Source: an uncultured Bacteroidota bacterium (GTDB lineage Bacteria > Bacteroidota > Bacteroidia > Flavobacteriales > Flavobacteriaceae). Taken from it: a stretch of 64,000 bases of DNA. The notes below the pieces were generated by a model. That model did not search any database, was not told the origin of the DNA, and saw only the letters and a list, made by a program, of their open reading frames with translations. Positions 8,749 through 19,087 of this stretch are shown here, piece by piece. The DNA lies in assembly GCA_902518355.1 (NCBI GenBank), contig CABYFY010000005.1, forward strand, positions 62,001-126,000, given 5' to 3'. Positions within the stretch are counted from its first letter, which is position 1; every line of letters starts with the position of its first letter. The position numbers and the translations under genes were made by a program.

Positions 8749-11229
8749 ATGAAAACTTATACAAAAACCAAAAAAACTACCTTTTTTATTAGCATTTTTT
8801 TGATGGGTTTATTGACATTTTCACAAAATGATGAAAAAAAATCAAAGGATGATAGCTCAGACAAAAAGGAGAAAAAAGAAAAAGTTTATTCAGATTTAAT
8901 TAATGAAGATGCGATAACCGACAATGGTTTATTTGATGTTCACAAAGTAGATGACAAATATTATTATGAAATTAACGATACTCTTTTAGGTAGAGATATG
9001 TTAATGGTTACTAGAGTTGTAAATCTTTCAAAAGAAATTCCCATTAATCGTCATAAAATGAGTGAACAGGTTTTAAGTTGGCAGAGATTCAATAATAATA
9101 TTTTATTAAAGGAAATTTCATACTCGAATTATGCATCTGATTCTCTTCCTATAAAGGAGGCAGTTTCTAATGCCAATTTTGAACCAATAATTGCAAGTTT
9201 TAAAATAGAGGTTACCAATAAGGATAAAAATTCAGTAGTCATAGATGTCACTAGTTTATACAAAAATGATGTCAAATCATTTGGATATCCGCAATTTAGT
9301 AGAAAGAGAAATAAAATTACAGGTTTAGATTCTAAACTTTCATTTATTGAATCAATAAGAAGTTTTCCCATGAATATTGAGGCAAAACACATTAAAACAT
9401 ATAAATCCTCTGAGGCAAAAAATGGTCAGATTTCTATGGTTTTAAATAATTCAATGATTCTTCTACCTAAGGAACCAATGAAGAGGAGGTATTATGATGA
9501 AAGAGTTGGATGGTTTACAACAAGTCAAACAGATTATGGTATCGATAATCAAGAAGCAGAGACTGTTAGATATTTAGACAGATGGAGATTAGAAATTAAA
9601 GATGAAGATATTGAAAAATATAAAAGAGGAGAGTTGGTTGAACCAAAAAAACCCATCGTATATTATGTGGATAGAGCAACTCCAAAAAAGTGGAGAAAAT
9701 ATTTAAAGCAGGGAATTGAAGATTGGCAAGCAGCCTTTGAAGCTGCTGGTTTCAAAAATGCAATTATAGCAAAAGACCCTCCATCTAAGGGGGAGGATCC
9801 TGATTGGAGCCCAGAAGATATTAGATATTCTGTTGTGAGATATTTAGCTTCACCTACTTTAAATGCAAACGGACCCCATGTTAGTGATCCAAGATCAGGA
9901 GAAATAATTGAATCAGATATTAACTGGTATCATAATGTAATGAAATTACTTAGAAATTGGTATTTTATTCAGACATCAGCTGTAGATCCAGATGCAAGAA
10001 GCACCGAGTTTAAAGATGAATTGATGGGAGAGTTGATTCGATTTGTTTCAGCACACGAGGTAGGACATACAATTGGTCTTCCACATAATATGGGTAGTAG
10101 TAGTGCCTTTCCTGTTGATTCACTCAGGTCAGCAACTTTCACAAAAAAATATGGAACTGCACCCTCTGTTATGGACTATGCACGATTTAATTATGTTGCT
10201 CAGCCAGAAGATAAAGGAGTAGTTCTAATGCCATCTCACTGGGATTCTCCAAATGTTGGTATTTATGATAAATTTTCAGTAATGTGGGGATACAAACCTA
10301 TTCTTGATGTTACAGAAGAGGAGGAAAAAGATATTTTAAAAAAATGGATTATTGAAAAGGAAGATGATTTAATGTACAGATTTGGACCAAGTGGTGGTAT
10401 TGATCCAAGTTCACAAACTGAAGATCTCGGCGATAATGCAATTAAAGCAAGTAGTTATGGAATAAAAAATCTCAAGAGAATTGTTCCAAACTTAATGGAA
10501 TGGACAACTAAAGATGGTGAGAACTATGACGAGTTGGAATACATGTATTCGCAAGTTCTAAATCAATTCAGAAGATATATGGGACATGTAACTACCAATA
10601 TTGGTGGAGTATATCAATATTATAAAACCTCTGATCAAGACGGAGCAGTGTATACACATGTAGATAAAAATCATCAAAAAGAATGTTTAAAATTTCTGAA
10701 TGAAAATTTATTTGAAACTCCTACATGGATGATAAACAAAGAAATTTTAAATAAAATTGAATATGCAGGAACTACCGAGAGAATTAGATCATTACAATCA
10801 AGTTATCTAAATAGAATTCTAGACTTTGGAAGAATGGCAAGAATGATTGAAAATGAAGCATTAAACGGCTTTAACTCATATTCTTTAAATGAAATGATGA
10901 ATGATCTAAAAAGAGGAATTTGGTCTGAATTGAAAGGTACTAAAACTATTGATATTTACAGAAGAAATTTACAAAGAAGCTATATATCAAGATTAACATA
11001 TATTATGAAAAATGATCAAGAATTTAGATCCGGATGGGAGGATTATATAACAAATGTAAATGTAAATGTTTCTGATATTAGATCAATAACAATGGGCTCT
11101 TTATTAGACCTAAAAAAAGATTTAAAAAGAGCTGTAAAAAAATATTCTGATAATGCCATCAAGAGTCATATAAATTATTGTATTTCAATGATTGATGAGG
11201 CTTTAAAAACAGCTAACAAAAATTCATAA
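8749..11229 (+). CDS. Secreted zinc-dependent metalloprotease (DUF5117/DUF5118-type)
   Basis: Signal-like N terminus; HEVGHTIGLPHN matches HExxHxxGxxH; YYVDRATPKKWRKYLKQGIEDWQAAFEAAGF. Confidence 0.85.
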   Translation: MKTYTKTKKTTFFISIFLMGLLTFSQNDEKKSKDDSSDKKEKKEKVYSDLINEDAITDNGLFDVHKVDDKYYYEINDTLLGRDMLMVTRVVNLSKEIPINRHKMSEQVLSWQRFNNNILLKEISYSNYASDSLPIKEAVSNANFEPIIASFKIEVTNKDKNSVVIDVTSLYKNDVKSFGYPQFSRKRNKITGLDSKLSFIESIRSFPMNIEAKHIKTYKSSEAKNGQISMVLNNSMILLPKEPMKRRYYDERVGWFTTSQTDYGIDNQEAETVRYLDRWRLEIKDEDIEKYKRGELVEPKKPIVYYVDRATPKKWRKYLKQGIEDWQAAFEAAGFKNAIIAKDPPSKGEDPDWSPEDIRYSVVRYLASPTLNANGPHVSDPRSGEIIESDINWYHNVMKLLRNWYFIQTSAVDPDARSTEFKDELMGELIRFVSAHEVGHTIGLPHNMGSSSAFPVDSLRSATFTKKYGTAPSVMDYARFNYVAQPEDKGVVLMPSHWDSPNVGIYDKFSVMWGYKPILDVTEEEEKDILKKWIIEKEDDLMYRFGPSGGIDPSSQTEDLGDNAIKASSYGIKNLKRIVPNLMEWTTKDGENYDELEYMYSQVLNQFRRYMGHVTTNIGGVYQYYKTSDQDGAVYTHVDKNHQKECLKFLNENLFETPTWMINKEILNKIEYAGTTERIRSLQSSYLNRILDFGRMARMIENEALNGFNSYSLNEMMNDLKRGIWSELKGTKTIDIYRRNLQRSYISRLTYIMKNDQEFRSGWEDYITNVNVNVSDIRSITMGSLLDLKKDLKRAVKKYSDNAIKSHINYCISMIDEALKTANKNS

Positions 11230-11230
11230 A

Positions 11231-11557
11231 ATGGAAATAAAAAATTTACAGTTAAAAGTTGATAATTGGATAAAAAAACACGGGGTAAGATATTTTAATG
11301 AATTGACAAATATGGCACAACTTACTGAAGAAGTTGGTGAAGTAGCTCGTATAATTTCCCGTCAATATGGAGAACAAAGTTTTAAAGAATCCGATAAAGA
11401 AGTTGATTTAGCTGGTGAACTTTCAGATGTTTTATTCGTTTTGTTATGTCTTGCAAATCAAACAGGAGTTGACCTTCAAACCTCGTTCAACAATAGACTA
11501 AATATGAAAGCAAAACGAGATCATGATAGACATCATTCAAATCAAAAACTTGACTAA
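11231..11557 (+). CDS. MazG-like nucleotide pyrophosphohydrolase
   Basis: LTEEVGEVARIISRQYGEQ and LAGELSDVLFVLLCLANQTGVDL (MazG-like EExxE...ExxD pattern). Confidence 0.8.
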   Translation: MEIKNLQLKVDNWIKKHGVRYFNELTNMAQLTEEVGEVARIISRQYGEQSFKESDKEVDLAGELSDVLFVLLCLANQTGVDLQTSFNNRLNMKAKRDHDRHHSNQKLD

Positions 11558-12771
11558 TGAATCTTTCATTGAAGAGTGCTCAACTTAATGATGCTCATAT
11601 TGTTATTCCAGGATCGAAAAGTGAATCTAATAGGTTATTAATTTTAAGCTCTCTTTTTAAAAAGTTGTCTTTGGAAAATATATCAAATTCAGATGACACA
11701 AATTATTTATTAAAAGCTCTGAGTTCTAAATCAAGTACTATTGATATCGGTCATGCAGGAACTGCAATGAGATTTTTAACTTCATACTTTTCATTAACCA
11801 CTAAAAAAGAGATAGTATTGAGTGGTTCCCAAAGAATGCATAATCGACCAATTAAAATACTAGTAGATTCTCTTCGTGAAATTGGGGCCTCAATTCATTA
11901 TATAGATAAGGAAGGTTATCCACCTCTTCTCATTAAACCATCGGAATTAATTAGTAAGAATTTGATTATAGATTCTTCAACAAGTAGTCAATATATATCA
12001 TCTTTATTATTAATCGCCCCTAAGATTTCAGGAGGATTGAAAATACAATTAACAGGAAGGGAGACATCCAAGCCATATATTGATATGACCATTTCTATAC
12101 TTAAAAAACTCGGAGTTGAAGTTACTACAACAGATAACCAAATATCTATTTCTGAACTTCAGAAAATTGAATCTAAAAAACATTATATTGAGTCTGACTG
12201 GTCTTCAGCCTCTTATTTCTATTCAGTGGTTGCACTAGCAAAAATTGGTTTTAGCTTGAAGCTTTCAAAATTTTCTTTTGAAAGTTTACAAGGTGATTCT
12301 AAAGTTGCAGACATTTACAAATCATTTGGGGTTAAAACAACATACAAAGATGATCTTGTAATTTTAAAAAAAGTCGAATCTAATACTGATAAATTTTCAT
12401 TTGATTTATCTTCGAACCCAGATTTAGCACAAACAATTTGTGTCACTTGTTTGGGTCTTGGTATTAAATGTAATTTAACCGGTCTACATACATTAAAAAT
12501 TAAAGAAACTGATAGACTTTTAGCATTAAAGAAGGAGTTAAGCAAGTTTAATCTAAAAGTTATAATTACAGATGATTCCATTTCTTTTGATAATGTTGAT
12601 TTTATAAAACCAAATGTAGTAATAGAAACATATGATGATCACAGAATGGCAATGTCATTCGCTTGTTTGGCGACTAAAGTCAAAATTATAATCAAAGATC
12701 CTAAAGTTGTAAGTAAATCCTACAGTTCCTTTTGGTCAGATTTAGAGAGAATAGCTATATATTCTGAATAA
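11557..12771 (+). CDS. aroA: 3-phosphoshikimate 1-carboxyvinyltransferase (EPSP synthase)
   Basis: PGSKSESNRLLIL, GHAGTAMRFLTSYF, LKIKETDRLLALKKEL and DDHRMAMSFA. Confidence 0.9.
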   Translation: MNLSLKSAQLNDAHIVIPGSKSESNRLLILSSLFKKLSLENISNSDDTNYLLKALSSKSSTIDIGHAGTAMRFLTSYFSLTTKKEIVLSGSQRMHNRPIKILVDSLREIGASIHYIDKEGYPPLLIKPSELISKNLIIDSSTSSQYISSLLLIAPKISGGLKIQLTGRETSKPYIDMTISILKKLGVEVTTTDNQISISELQKIESKKHYIESDWSSASYFYSVVALAKIGFSLKLSKFSFESLQGDSKVADIYKSFGVKTTYKDDLVILKKVESNTDKFSFDLSSNPDLAQTICVTCLGLGIKCNLTGLHTLKIKETDRLLALKKELSKFNLKVIITDDSISFDNVDFIKPNVVIETYDDHRMAMSFACLATKVKIIIKDPKVVSKSYSSFWSDLERIAIYSE

Positions 12772-12785
12772 TTTTGTCAAATTAC

Positions 12786-12817
12786 TTGACATCCCCTATT
12801 TCCACATTGTATATTTG
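12786..12817 (+). promoter_or_regulatory. Bacteroidetes-type promoter for queA
   Basis: TTG (12786-12788), 21-nt spacer, TATATTTG (12810-12817), matching the Bacteroidetes TTG / TAnnTTTG consensus. Confidence 0.65.
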
Positions 12818-12840
12818 CAACTTTCAAAACCCCCTTTAAT

Positions 12841-13896
12841 ATGAGAATGAAACTTTCAGATTTCAATTACGAACTTCCTAAAGAATTAGTTGCTGAATAT
12901 CCAAATAAAAATCGAGATGAAGCTAGATTAATGGTGATAGATAGAAAAGACTATTCAATTCAACATAGGCAGTTTAAAGATATGATTGAATACTTTGATG
13001 AGAACGATGTAATAGTACTAAACAATACAAAAGTATTTCCAGCTCGTTTGTACGGAAACAAAGAAAAAACTGGAGCTAGAATTGAAGTTTTTTTACTCCG
13101 TGAACTAAATGCTGAACAGAGGTTATGGGATGTGCTAGTTGATCCAGCTAGAAAAATCAGAATAGGAAATAAATTGTATTTTGGAAATGATGATACACTT
13201 GTTGCAGAAGTTATTGATAATACAACATCCAGGGGGCGAACTTTGAGGTTCCTTTGTGATGTTGGTTATGAAGATTTTAGAAAACTTTTAAATGATTTAG
13301 GTGGGACTCCCTTACCAAAATATATAAATAGAGAAGTTGAGCCTGAGGATAAGGATAGATATCAGACTATTTATGCCAAAAATGAAGGAGCTGTTGCAGC
13401 TCCAACAGCTGGATTACACTTTTCAAAACACCTAATGAAAAGACTTGAAATAAAAGGTATAAATTTCTCAGAAGTTACTTTACATGTTGGTCTTGGTTCA
13501 TTTTACCCTGTAGAAGTAGAAGATTTATCAAAGCACAAGATGGATAGTGAAAGGGTAATTATTGAAGGTGATTCTGCAGCTATTATTAATAAAGGACTGG
13601 CAAATAAAAAGCGAATATGTGCAGTTGGAACAACTGTGATGAGAGCAATTGAAAGCTCCGTATCTTCAATGGGAACCCTTAATGAATATGATGGATGGAC
13701 AAATAAATTTATTTTTCCTCCTTACGATTTTTCAATTGCCAATTCAATGATAACCAATTTTCATATGCCTAAATCAACACTATTGATGATGACATCTGCC
13801 TTTTTAGGTAATGATTTTATTAAGAAAGCCTATGAAGAAGCGATTAAGGAAAAATATAATTTCTTTAGTTATGGAGACTCTATGCTAATCATTTAA
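12841..13896 (+). CDS. queA: tRNA preQ1(34) S-adenosylmethionine ribosyltransferase-isomerase
   Basis: [30 protein letters not shown] and [13 protein letters not shown] are diagnostic. Confidence 0.95.
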   Translation: MRMKLSDFNYELPKELVAEYPNKNRDEARLMVIDRKDYSIQHRQFKDMIEYFDENDVIVLNNTKVFPARLYGNKEKTGARIEVFLLRELNAEQRLWDVLVDPARKIRIGNKLYFGNDDTLVAEVIDNTTSRGRTLRFLCDVGYEDFRKLLNDLGGTPLPKYINREVEPEDKDRYQTIYAKNEGAVAAPTAGLHFSKHLMKRLEIKGINFSEVTLHVGLGSFYPVEVEDLSKHKMDSERVIIEGDSAAIINKGLANKKRICAVGTTVMRAIESSVSSMGTLNEYDGWTNKFIFPPYDFSIANSMITNFHMPKSTLLMMTSAFLGNDFIKKAYEEAIKEKYNFFSYGDSMLII

Positions 13897-13900
13897 AATT

Positions 13901-14938
13901 TTGTCTTCTAAAAAGGACATTAGATCACTTAACGAAGATGAGTTAAAAGAAATTTTAACTAATAATTCCTTTAAATCATTTAGAGCAAATCAAATTTATC
14001 ATTGGATTTGGAAAAAATCAGCTCATAGCTTTGATGAAATGTCCAATCTACCTGAAAGTTTAATAAAATTTCTCAAGGATAATTTTATTATAAATTTTAT
14101 AAAGGTTCATAGAATGCAAAAAAGCTCTGATGGTACAATAAAAAATGCTATTAAGCTTTTTGATGGATATATTGTCGAGTGTGTATTAATCCCAACAAAA
14201 AATAGAATTACTGCATGTGTCTCCTCACAGGTTGGTTGTAGTCTAAACTGTAAATTTTGTGCAACCGCAAAACTTAAAAGAATGAGAAATCTAAATCCTG
14301 ATGAAATTTATGATCAGGTAGTTTTAATCCATCAGCAAAGTATTGAGCATTTTCAAAGACCCCTAACAAATATTGTATTTATGGGTATGGGTGAACCATT
14401 AATGAATTATAATAATGTTTTGAGTTCAATTGGAAAAATCACTTCAAAATCAGGTTTGGGAATATCTCCAAAAAGAATAGTTGTTTCGACCTCAGGAATT
14501 CCAAAAATGATAAAAAAAATTGCTGATCAGGGAGTGAAATTTAAACTTGCAGTTTCTTTACATTCTGCGATAGATGAAAAAAGAACCTCAATTATGCCAT
14601 TTAATGATAAAATGAATCTAATTGAATTAGAAGAGGCCTTGAAATATTGGTATGATAAAACAAAAAAAATTATAACTTATGAATATGTTGTTTGGAAGGA
14701 TATTAATGATCGTGATGAGGATATTGCAGCCTTGGTCAAACTTTGTAAAAGAATTCCAAGTAAAGTTAATCTTATTCAATATAATAGTATTGATGATCCA
14801 GGTTTTGTTCAAGCATCAGATGATGTAATTGCTAAATATGTTAAAACCTTAGATTCAAATAAGATTAAGGCAACTTTCAGAAAATCTAGGGGTCAGGATA
14901 TTGATGCGGCCTGTGGCCAACTTGCGAATAAGTCGTAA
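13901..14938 (+). CDS. rlmN: 23S rRNA (adenine-C2)-methyltransferase, radical SAM
   Basis: CVSSQVGCSLNCKFCATA (CxxxCxxC), FMGMGEPLMNYNNV and SRGQDIDAACGQL. TTG start. Confidence 0.95.
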   Translation: MSSKKDIRSLNEDELKEILTNNSFKSFRANQIYHWIWKKSAHSFDEMSNLPESLIKFLKDNFIINFIKVHRMQKSSDGTIKNAIKLFDGYIVECVLIPTKNRITACVSSQVGCSLNCKFCATAKLKRMRNLNPDEIYDQVVLIHQQSIEHFQRPLTNIVFMGMGEPLMNYNNVLSSIGKITSKSGLGISPKRIVVSTSGIPKMIKKIADQGVKFKLAVSLHSAIDEKRTSIMPFNDKMNLIELEEALKYWYDKTKKIITYEYVVWKDINDRDEDIAALVKLCKRIPSKVNLIQYNSIDDPGFVQASDDVIAKYVKTLDSNKIKATFRKSRGQDIDAACGQLANKS

Positions 14939-15007
14939 ACCAATTATCTTATTTATTATTTATCAAGAATAATTCCTTAAATTAATTGATTCAAATAAAT
15001 TTTTAAA

Positions 15008-16957
15008 TTGATTTCAAAAAGAACCATAGAGAAAGTTTTTGAAACTGCTCGAGTCGAGGAAGTTATCGGAGATTTTGTTCAGCTTAAAAAATCTGGATCA
15101 AATTATAAGGGCTTAAGTCCTTTCACTGAAGAAAGAACTCCAAGCTTTATGGTTTCACCCGCTAAACAGATTTGGAAAGATTTTTCCAGTGGAAAGGGCG
15201 GTACTGTTATAACATTTTTAATGGAGCATGAGCAGTACTCTTATCCTGAGGCCATCAAATATATCGCTAATAAATACAATATTGAAGTTGAGGAAACCGA
15301 AAGAACACAAGAACAAATCTCTCAGGATAATGAAAAGGAGAGTTTATTTTTAGTATCCGATTTTGCAAAAAATTACTTTATAAAAAACCTCTTTGAAGAG
15401 GAGGGTAAAACCGTTGCGTTAAGTTATTTAAAGGAAAGAAATTTTAATGATGAAATTATTCAAAAGTTTGAAATTGGATATTCGGTAAATGCAAAGGATA
15501 ATTTTTCTAAAGCTGCTATTCATGCAGGATATAAATTAAACTTTTTAGAAAAAACTGGCTTAACAATTGTCAAAGAAAATGAAAATATTGACAGATTTAG
15601 GGGAAGGGTTGTTTTTCCTATTAGAAGTATGTCCGGAAGAATTTTGGGATTTGGTGGTAGAATTTTGGGTTCTTCAAAAAATATTGCTAAGTATATTAAT
15701 TCCCCCGAAAGTTTAATTTACCAAAAGAGTAAAGTTTTATATGGGATATTTGAAAGTAAACAATCAATAGTAAAGAATGACAATTGTTTTTTGGTTGAAG
15801 GCTACACTGATGTGATTAAAATGCATCAATGTGGAATTTCTAATGTTGTTGCTTCATCTGGCACAGCATTGACTGAAAATCAAATTAGATTAATAAATAG
15901 GCTAACCAAAAATATTACGGTTGTATTTGATGGTGACGCTGCGGGCTCCAGGGCGGCTCTTAGAGGTATTGACTTGATATTAGAGCAAGGAATGAACGTA
16001 AAAATATGCAATCTACCTGAAGGTGATGATCCTGATTCTTTTGTTTCTAATAAAAATTTAGAAGAAGCACAGTCATATTTAAATAAAAACTCTAAAGATT
16101 TTATCGTTTACAAAGCATCATTATTATTAGATGATTCAGAAAATGATCCTGTAAAAAAAGCTGCAGTAATTAGGGATATGGTCGAGAGTATTTCTAAAAT
16201 CTCTGATTATATTAAACGGGAATTATATATAAAGGAGTGTTCAAGCATAATGAACATTAGCGAGCAGGTGTTATATAGCACCTTGGCTCAAATTGCTAAG
16301 AAAGATTTTAATAATTTAAAGAAGAAGCCTGTAAAAGAATTTGAGCCAATCTCAATTGTTAAAGGTGATAAAAAGAAAAGTCAGGTTAATGAATTATACG
16401 AACTTGAAAGAAAAATCATTGAAATATTAATTTTATATGGAAATGATTTAATTGATTTCGAGGAAGAGGTTTTTTTACAAAGTAAAGATGGTGGTTCAAC
16501 TAGAAAAAATTCGAAGAGATCATTAAAAGTTTTTGAAAAAATCTATATGGACTTACATATTGACGAAATGGAGTTTTCAAATGACAATTTTAAAAATATT
16601 TATTTTAGGATAATCGAATGTTTTAATGAAAATAAAGAAATCAATATTGATAAATTTATCAATGAATTAAGCGAGGAGCAACAGTTAGAGGTGACTAATA
16701 TCGTTATGGATAACGAAAAGTATTTTTTACATGATTGGGAAAAAAATAATATATACCCCAAAAGAAAAAAAGACACTCTTGCACAGCTGACTATTGAGAC
16801 GGTCTTAAATCTAAGGTGTTTCTTAATTGATAAAAAAGTTAACGGATTTAGGGATGAAGTCAAGGAAAATCAATTGGATAAAAATAATCTTGAGGAGGTC
16901 ATAAACTATTCCAAATTAAGGAAGCTATTATCCGAAAAGTTAAACAGAGTTTTATGA
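15008..16957 (+). CDS. dnaG: DNA primase
   Basis: YKGLSPFTEERTPSFMVSPAKQIWKDFSSGKGG and TOPRIM LVEGYTDVIKMHQ / FDGDAAGSRAALRG. TTG start. Confidence 0.95.
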   Translation: MISKRTIEKVFETARVEEVIGDFVQLKKSGSNYKGLSPFTEERTPSFMVSPAKQIWKDFSSGKGGTVITFLMEHEQYSYPEAIKYIANKYNIEVEETERTQEQISQDNEKESLFLVSDFAKNYFIKNLFEEEGKTVALSYLKERNFNDEIIQKFEIGYSVNAKDNFSKAAIHAGYKLNFLEKTGLTIVKENENIDRFRGRVVFPIRSMSGRILGFGGRILGSSKNIAKYINSPESLIYQKSKVLYGIFESKQSIVKNDNCFLVEGYTDVIKMHQCGISNVVASSGTALTENQIRLINRLTKNITVVFDGDAAGSRAALRGIDLILEQGMNVKICNLPEGDDPDSFVSNKNLEEAQSYLNKNSKDFIVYKASLLLDDSENDPVKKAAVIRDMVESISKISDYIKRELYIKECSSIMNISEQVLYSTLAQIAKKDFNNLKKKPVKEFEPISIVKGDKKKSQVNELYELERKIIEILILYGNDLIDFEEEVFLQSKDGGSTRKNSKRSLKVFEKIYMDLHIDEMEFSNDNFKNIYFRIIECFNENKEINIDKFINELSEEQQLEVTNIVMDNEKYFLHDWEKNNIYPKRKKDTLAQLTIETVLNLRCFLIDKKVNGFRDEVKENQLDKNNLEEVINYSKLRKLLSEKLNRVL

Positions 16958-17737
16958 TTTTAATTCCTTTGGAATTTTACAAATTGGAATACCAATCATT
17001 TTATGTTTGTTAGCCATATGATGTTTAATATATATATCATATTTTCCCTTTAAATCTTCAGCAATTTCGTCAGGGTCTACTCCATTTTCTAAAATATTCA
17101 TTATTAGTTCTAAATCATTGTATGTTGCCCCTATTTGATCTTCGTCAGATCTATCATCATCCCATAAACCGTCTGTCGGTTTTGCATCGATAATCTCGTC
17201 ATTGATTTGTAGTGCTTTTGAAATTTTAAATACTTCAGACTTCATTAAATCAGCAATCGGGCTTATATCAACTCCACCATCTCCGTATTTTGTATAAAAT
17301 CCAATTCCAAAATCTTCAACTTTATTGCCTGTCCCTACAACTATTGAGTTATTAATTCCTGCATAGTAATATAAAGTTGTCATTCTAATTCTAGATCTGG
17401 AATTGGCAAGCGCTAAGTTATTTTCCGAAGAATTATTTTCAACTGTGGATTTGAACTCGTTAAAAACTTTTGTTAAATCAATATCTATTGAATTAACATT
17501 TTTAAATTTATTTTTCAACCAATTGATGTGGTTATTCGCTCTATTGTACTGTTCTTCTTTTTGTCTTATAGGCATATTTAGGCATAATGTATTGATGCCA
17601 GTCATTGCACATAATGTTGACGTTAAAGCAGAATCAATACCACCAGAGACTCCTACAACAAAACCATTAACTCCGTTGACTTCCTTATAATTTTTAATCC
17701 AACTAACAATATAGTCTATTGTTTTAGATGTTTTCAT
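16952..17737 (-). CDS. nadE: NAD(+) synthase
   Basis: VVGVSGGIDSALTSTLCA (PP-loop), GTGNKVEDFGIGFYTKYGDGGVDISPIADL. Confidence 0.95.
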   Translation of the reverse strand: MKTSKTIDYIVSWIKNYKEVNGVNGFVVGVSGGIDSALTSTLCAMTGINTLCLNMPIRQKEEQYNRANNHINWLKNKFKNVNSIDIDLTKVFNEFKSTVENNSSENNLALANSRSRIRMTTLYYYAGINNSIVVGTGNKVEDFGIGFYTKYGDGGVDISPIADLMKSEVFKISKALQINDEIIDAKPTDGLWDDDRSDEDQIGATYNDLELIMNILENGVDPDEIAEDLKGKYDIYIKHHMANKHKMIGIPICKIPKELKS

Positions 17738-17796
17738 TTAATAAATATTAGCTCAAAAAGTATATTATATTTGTAATACAAAAATATATAAAACCT

Positions 17797-18753
17797 ATGT
17801 CAATTTCTCTGCCAAACTACACAAAAAATACGTTAATGATTTTATTTTTTTTTATTGTAGTTTCCTGTAATGAAAAAGTTGATAAAACCGATAAATATAT
17901 TATTGATAGGTTTGAAAAACAATTTTATAATTCCAAGCCAATTGAGTTAAATGAACTCAAAAAAAAATATCCTTATTTTTTTCCAGAATCGTTTCCAGAA
18001 AGTGTTTGGGTTGAAAGACTTAATGACCCCATACAACAAGAAATTTTTAACGAAATTCAGAAAGAGTATGAATCTGTAAATTTTTTAGAATTAGAAATTT
18101 CTAGTTTTTTCAATAGAAATTTAGAGATAAATAAAAACTTTATAAAACCCAAAGTCATAACAGTTAATACAGATATTGATTACAGAAATAAAATTATTCT
18201 TGCTGATTCAATATTAATTATAGGTTTAGACAATTATTTAGGCCCAACTCATCGCTTTTATGAAGAAATACCTTTGTACTTAAAAGAAGATTTTACAACT
18301 TCAAATATTATTTCAGATATTGCTGAACAATTTGCGATTGACATTGTGCCAAGAATTGAATTTTATACATTTCTTGATAAAATAATTTATTATGGGAAAA
18401 TTTTATATTACAAAGATTTCTGTCTAAATATAGAAGATAGACTTAAAATTGGATATTCTAAATATAAAATGAAATGGGCAAAAGAAAATGAATATTTTGT
18501 TTGGACTTATTTCATTGAAAATAATATCTTATTTAATCCAGATAATAATCTGATGAATCAATTTATATTTGATGCTCCATTTTCAAAATTTTATTTAGAA
18601 ATTGATAATGAGTCGTCTGAAAAGATAGGTCAATATATAGGTTGGCAGATTGTTAAATCTTACATGAATAACAATGATGTATCATTAACGGAATTACTAA
18701 AAACAAGTCCAACAGATATTTACAATAAATCAAAATATAAGCCTAACAAGTAA
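17797..18753 (+). CDS. gldB: Gliding motility lipoprotein GldB
   Basis: Lipoprotein-type N terminus (IVVSCNEK), GldB-like body (FDAPFSKFYLE...GQYIGWQIVKSYM), directly followed by gldC. Confidence 0.85.
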   Translation: MSISLPNYTKNTLMILFFFIVVSCNEKVDKTDKYIIDRFEKQFYNSKPIELNELKKKYPYFFPESFPESVWVERLNDPIQQEIFNEIQKEYESVNFLELEISSFFNRNLEINKNFIKPKVITVNTDIDYRNKIILADSILIIGLDNYLGPTHRFYEEIPLYLKEDFTTSNIISDIAEQFAIDIVPRIEFYTFLDKIIYYGKILYYKDFCLNIEDRLKIGYSKYKMKWAKENEYFVWTYFIENNILFNPDNNLMNQFIFDAPFSKFYLEIDNESSEKIGQYIGWQIVKSYMNNNDVSLTELLKTSPTDIYNKSKYKPNK

Positions 18754-19085
18754 TGAAAAATAAAAAATCTAAAATAGAAATTCTTGTGGAATTAGATGAA
18801 AATAAAATTCCTGAAACAATACATTGGTCAGCAAGTGATGCTGGCATAAAAAATAGTGAAACTAAAGCTACGTTTCTTTCTGTGTGGGATTCAAATAGAA
18901 AAGAAAGTTTGAGAATTGACCTTTGGACAAAAGATATGCCATTAGATGAAATGAAAATATTTTTTTATCAGATACTTACAAGTATGTCTTCAACATTTAA
19001 AAGAGCTACACAGGATGAAAAAATGTCACAAACTATGTTAGATTTTTGTGATTACTTTGCTGAAAAATTAGAGATAAAAAAATAG
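18753..19085 (+). CDS. gldC: Gliding motility protein GldC
   Basis: LDENKIPETIHWSASDAGI...ATFLSVWDSNRKESLRIDLWTKDMPLDEMKIFFYQ. Confidence 0.9.
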   Translation: MKNKKSKIEILVELDENKIPETIHWSASDAGIKNSETKATFLSVWDSNRKESLRIDLWTKDMPLDEMKIFFYQILTSMSSTFKRATQDEKMSQTMLDFCDYFAEKLEIKK

Positions 19086-19087
19086 TT

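Noticed and set aside
12315-12581. Minus-strand ORF within aroA, and similar small antisense ORFs in topA, mreB, purH, alaS and gcvP
   Set aside because: Overlap well-supported genes on the other strand and show no motif.
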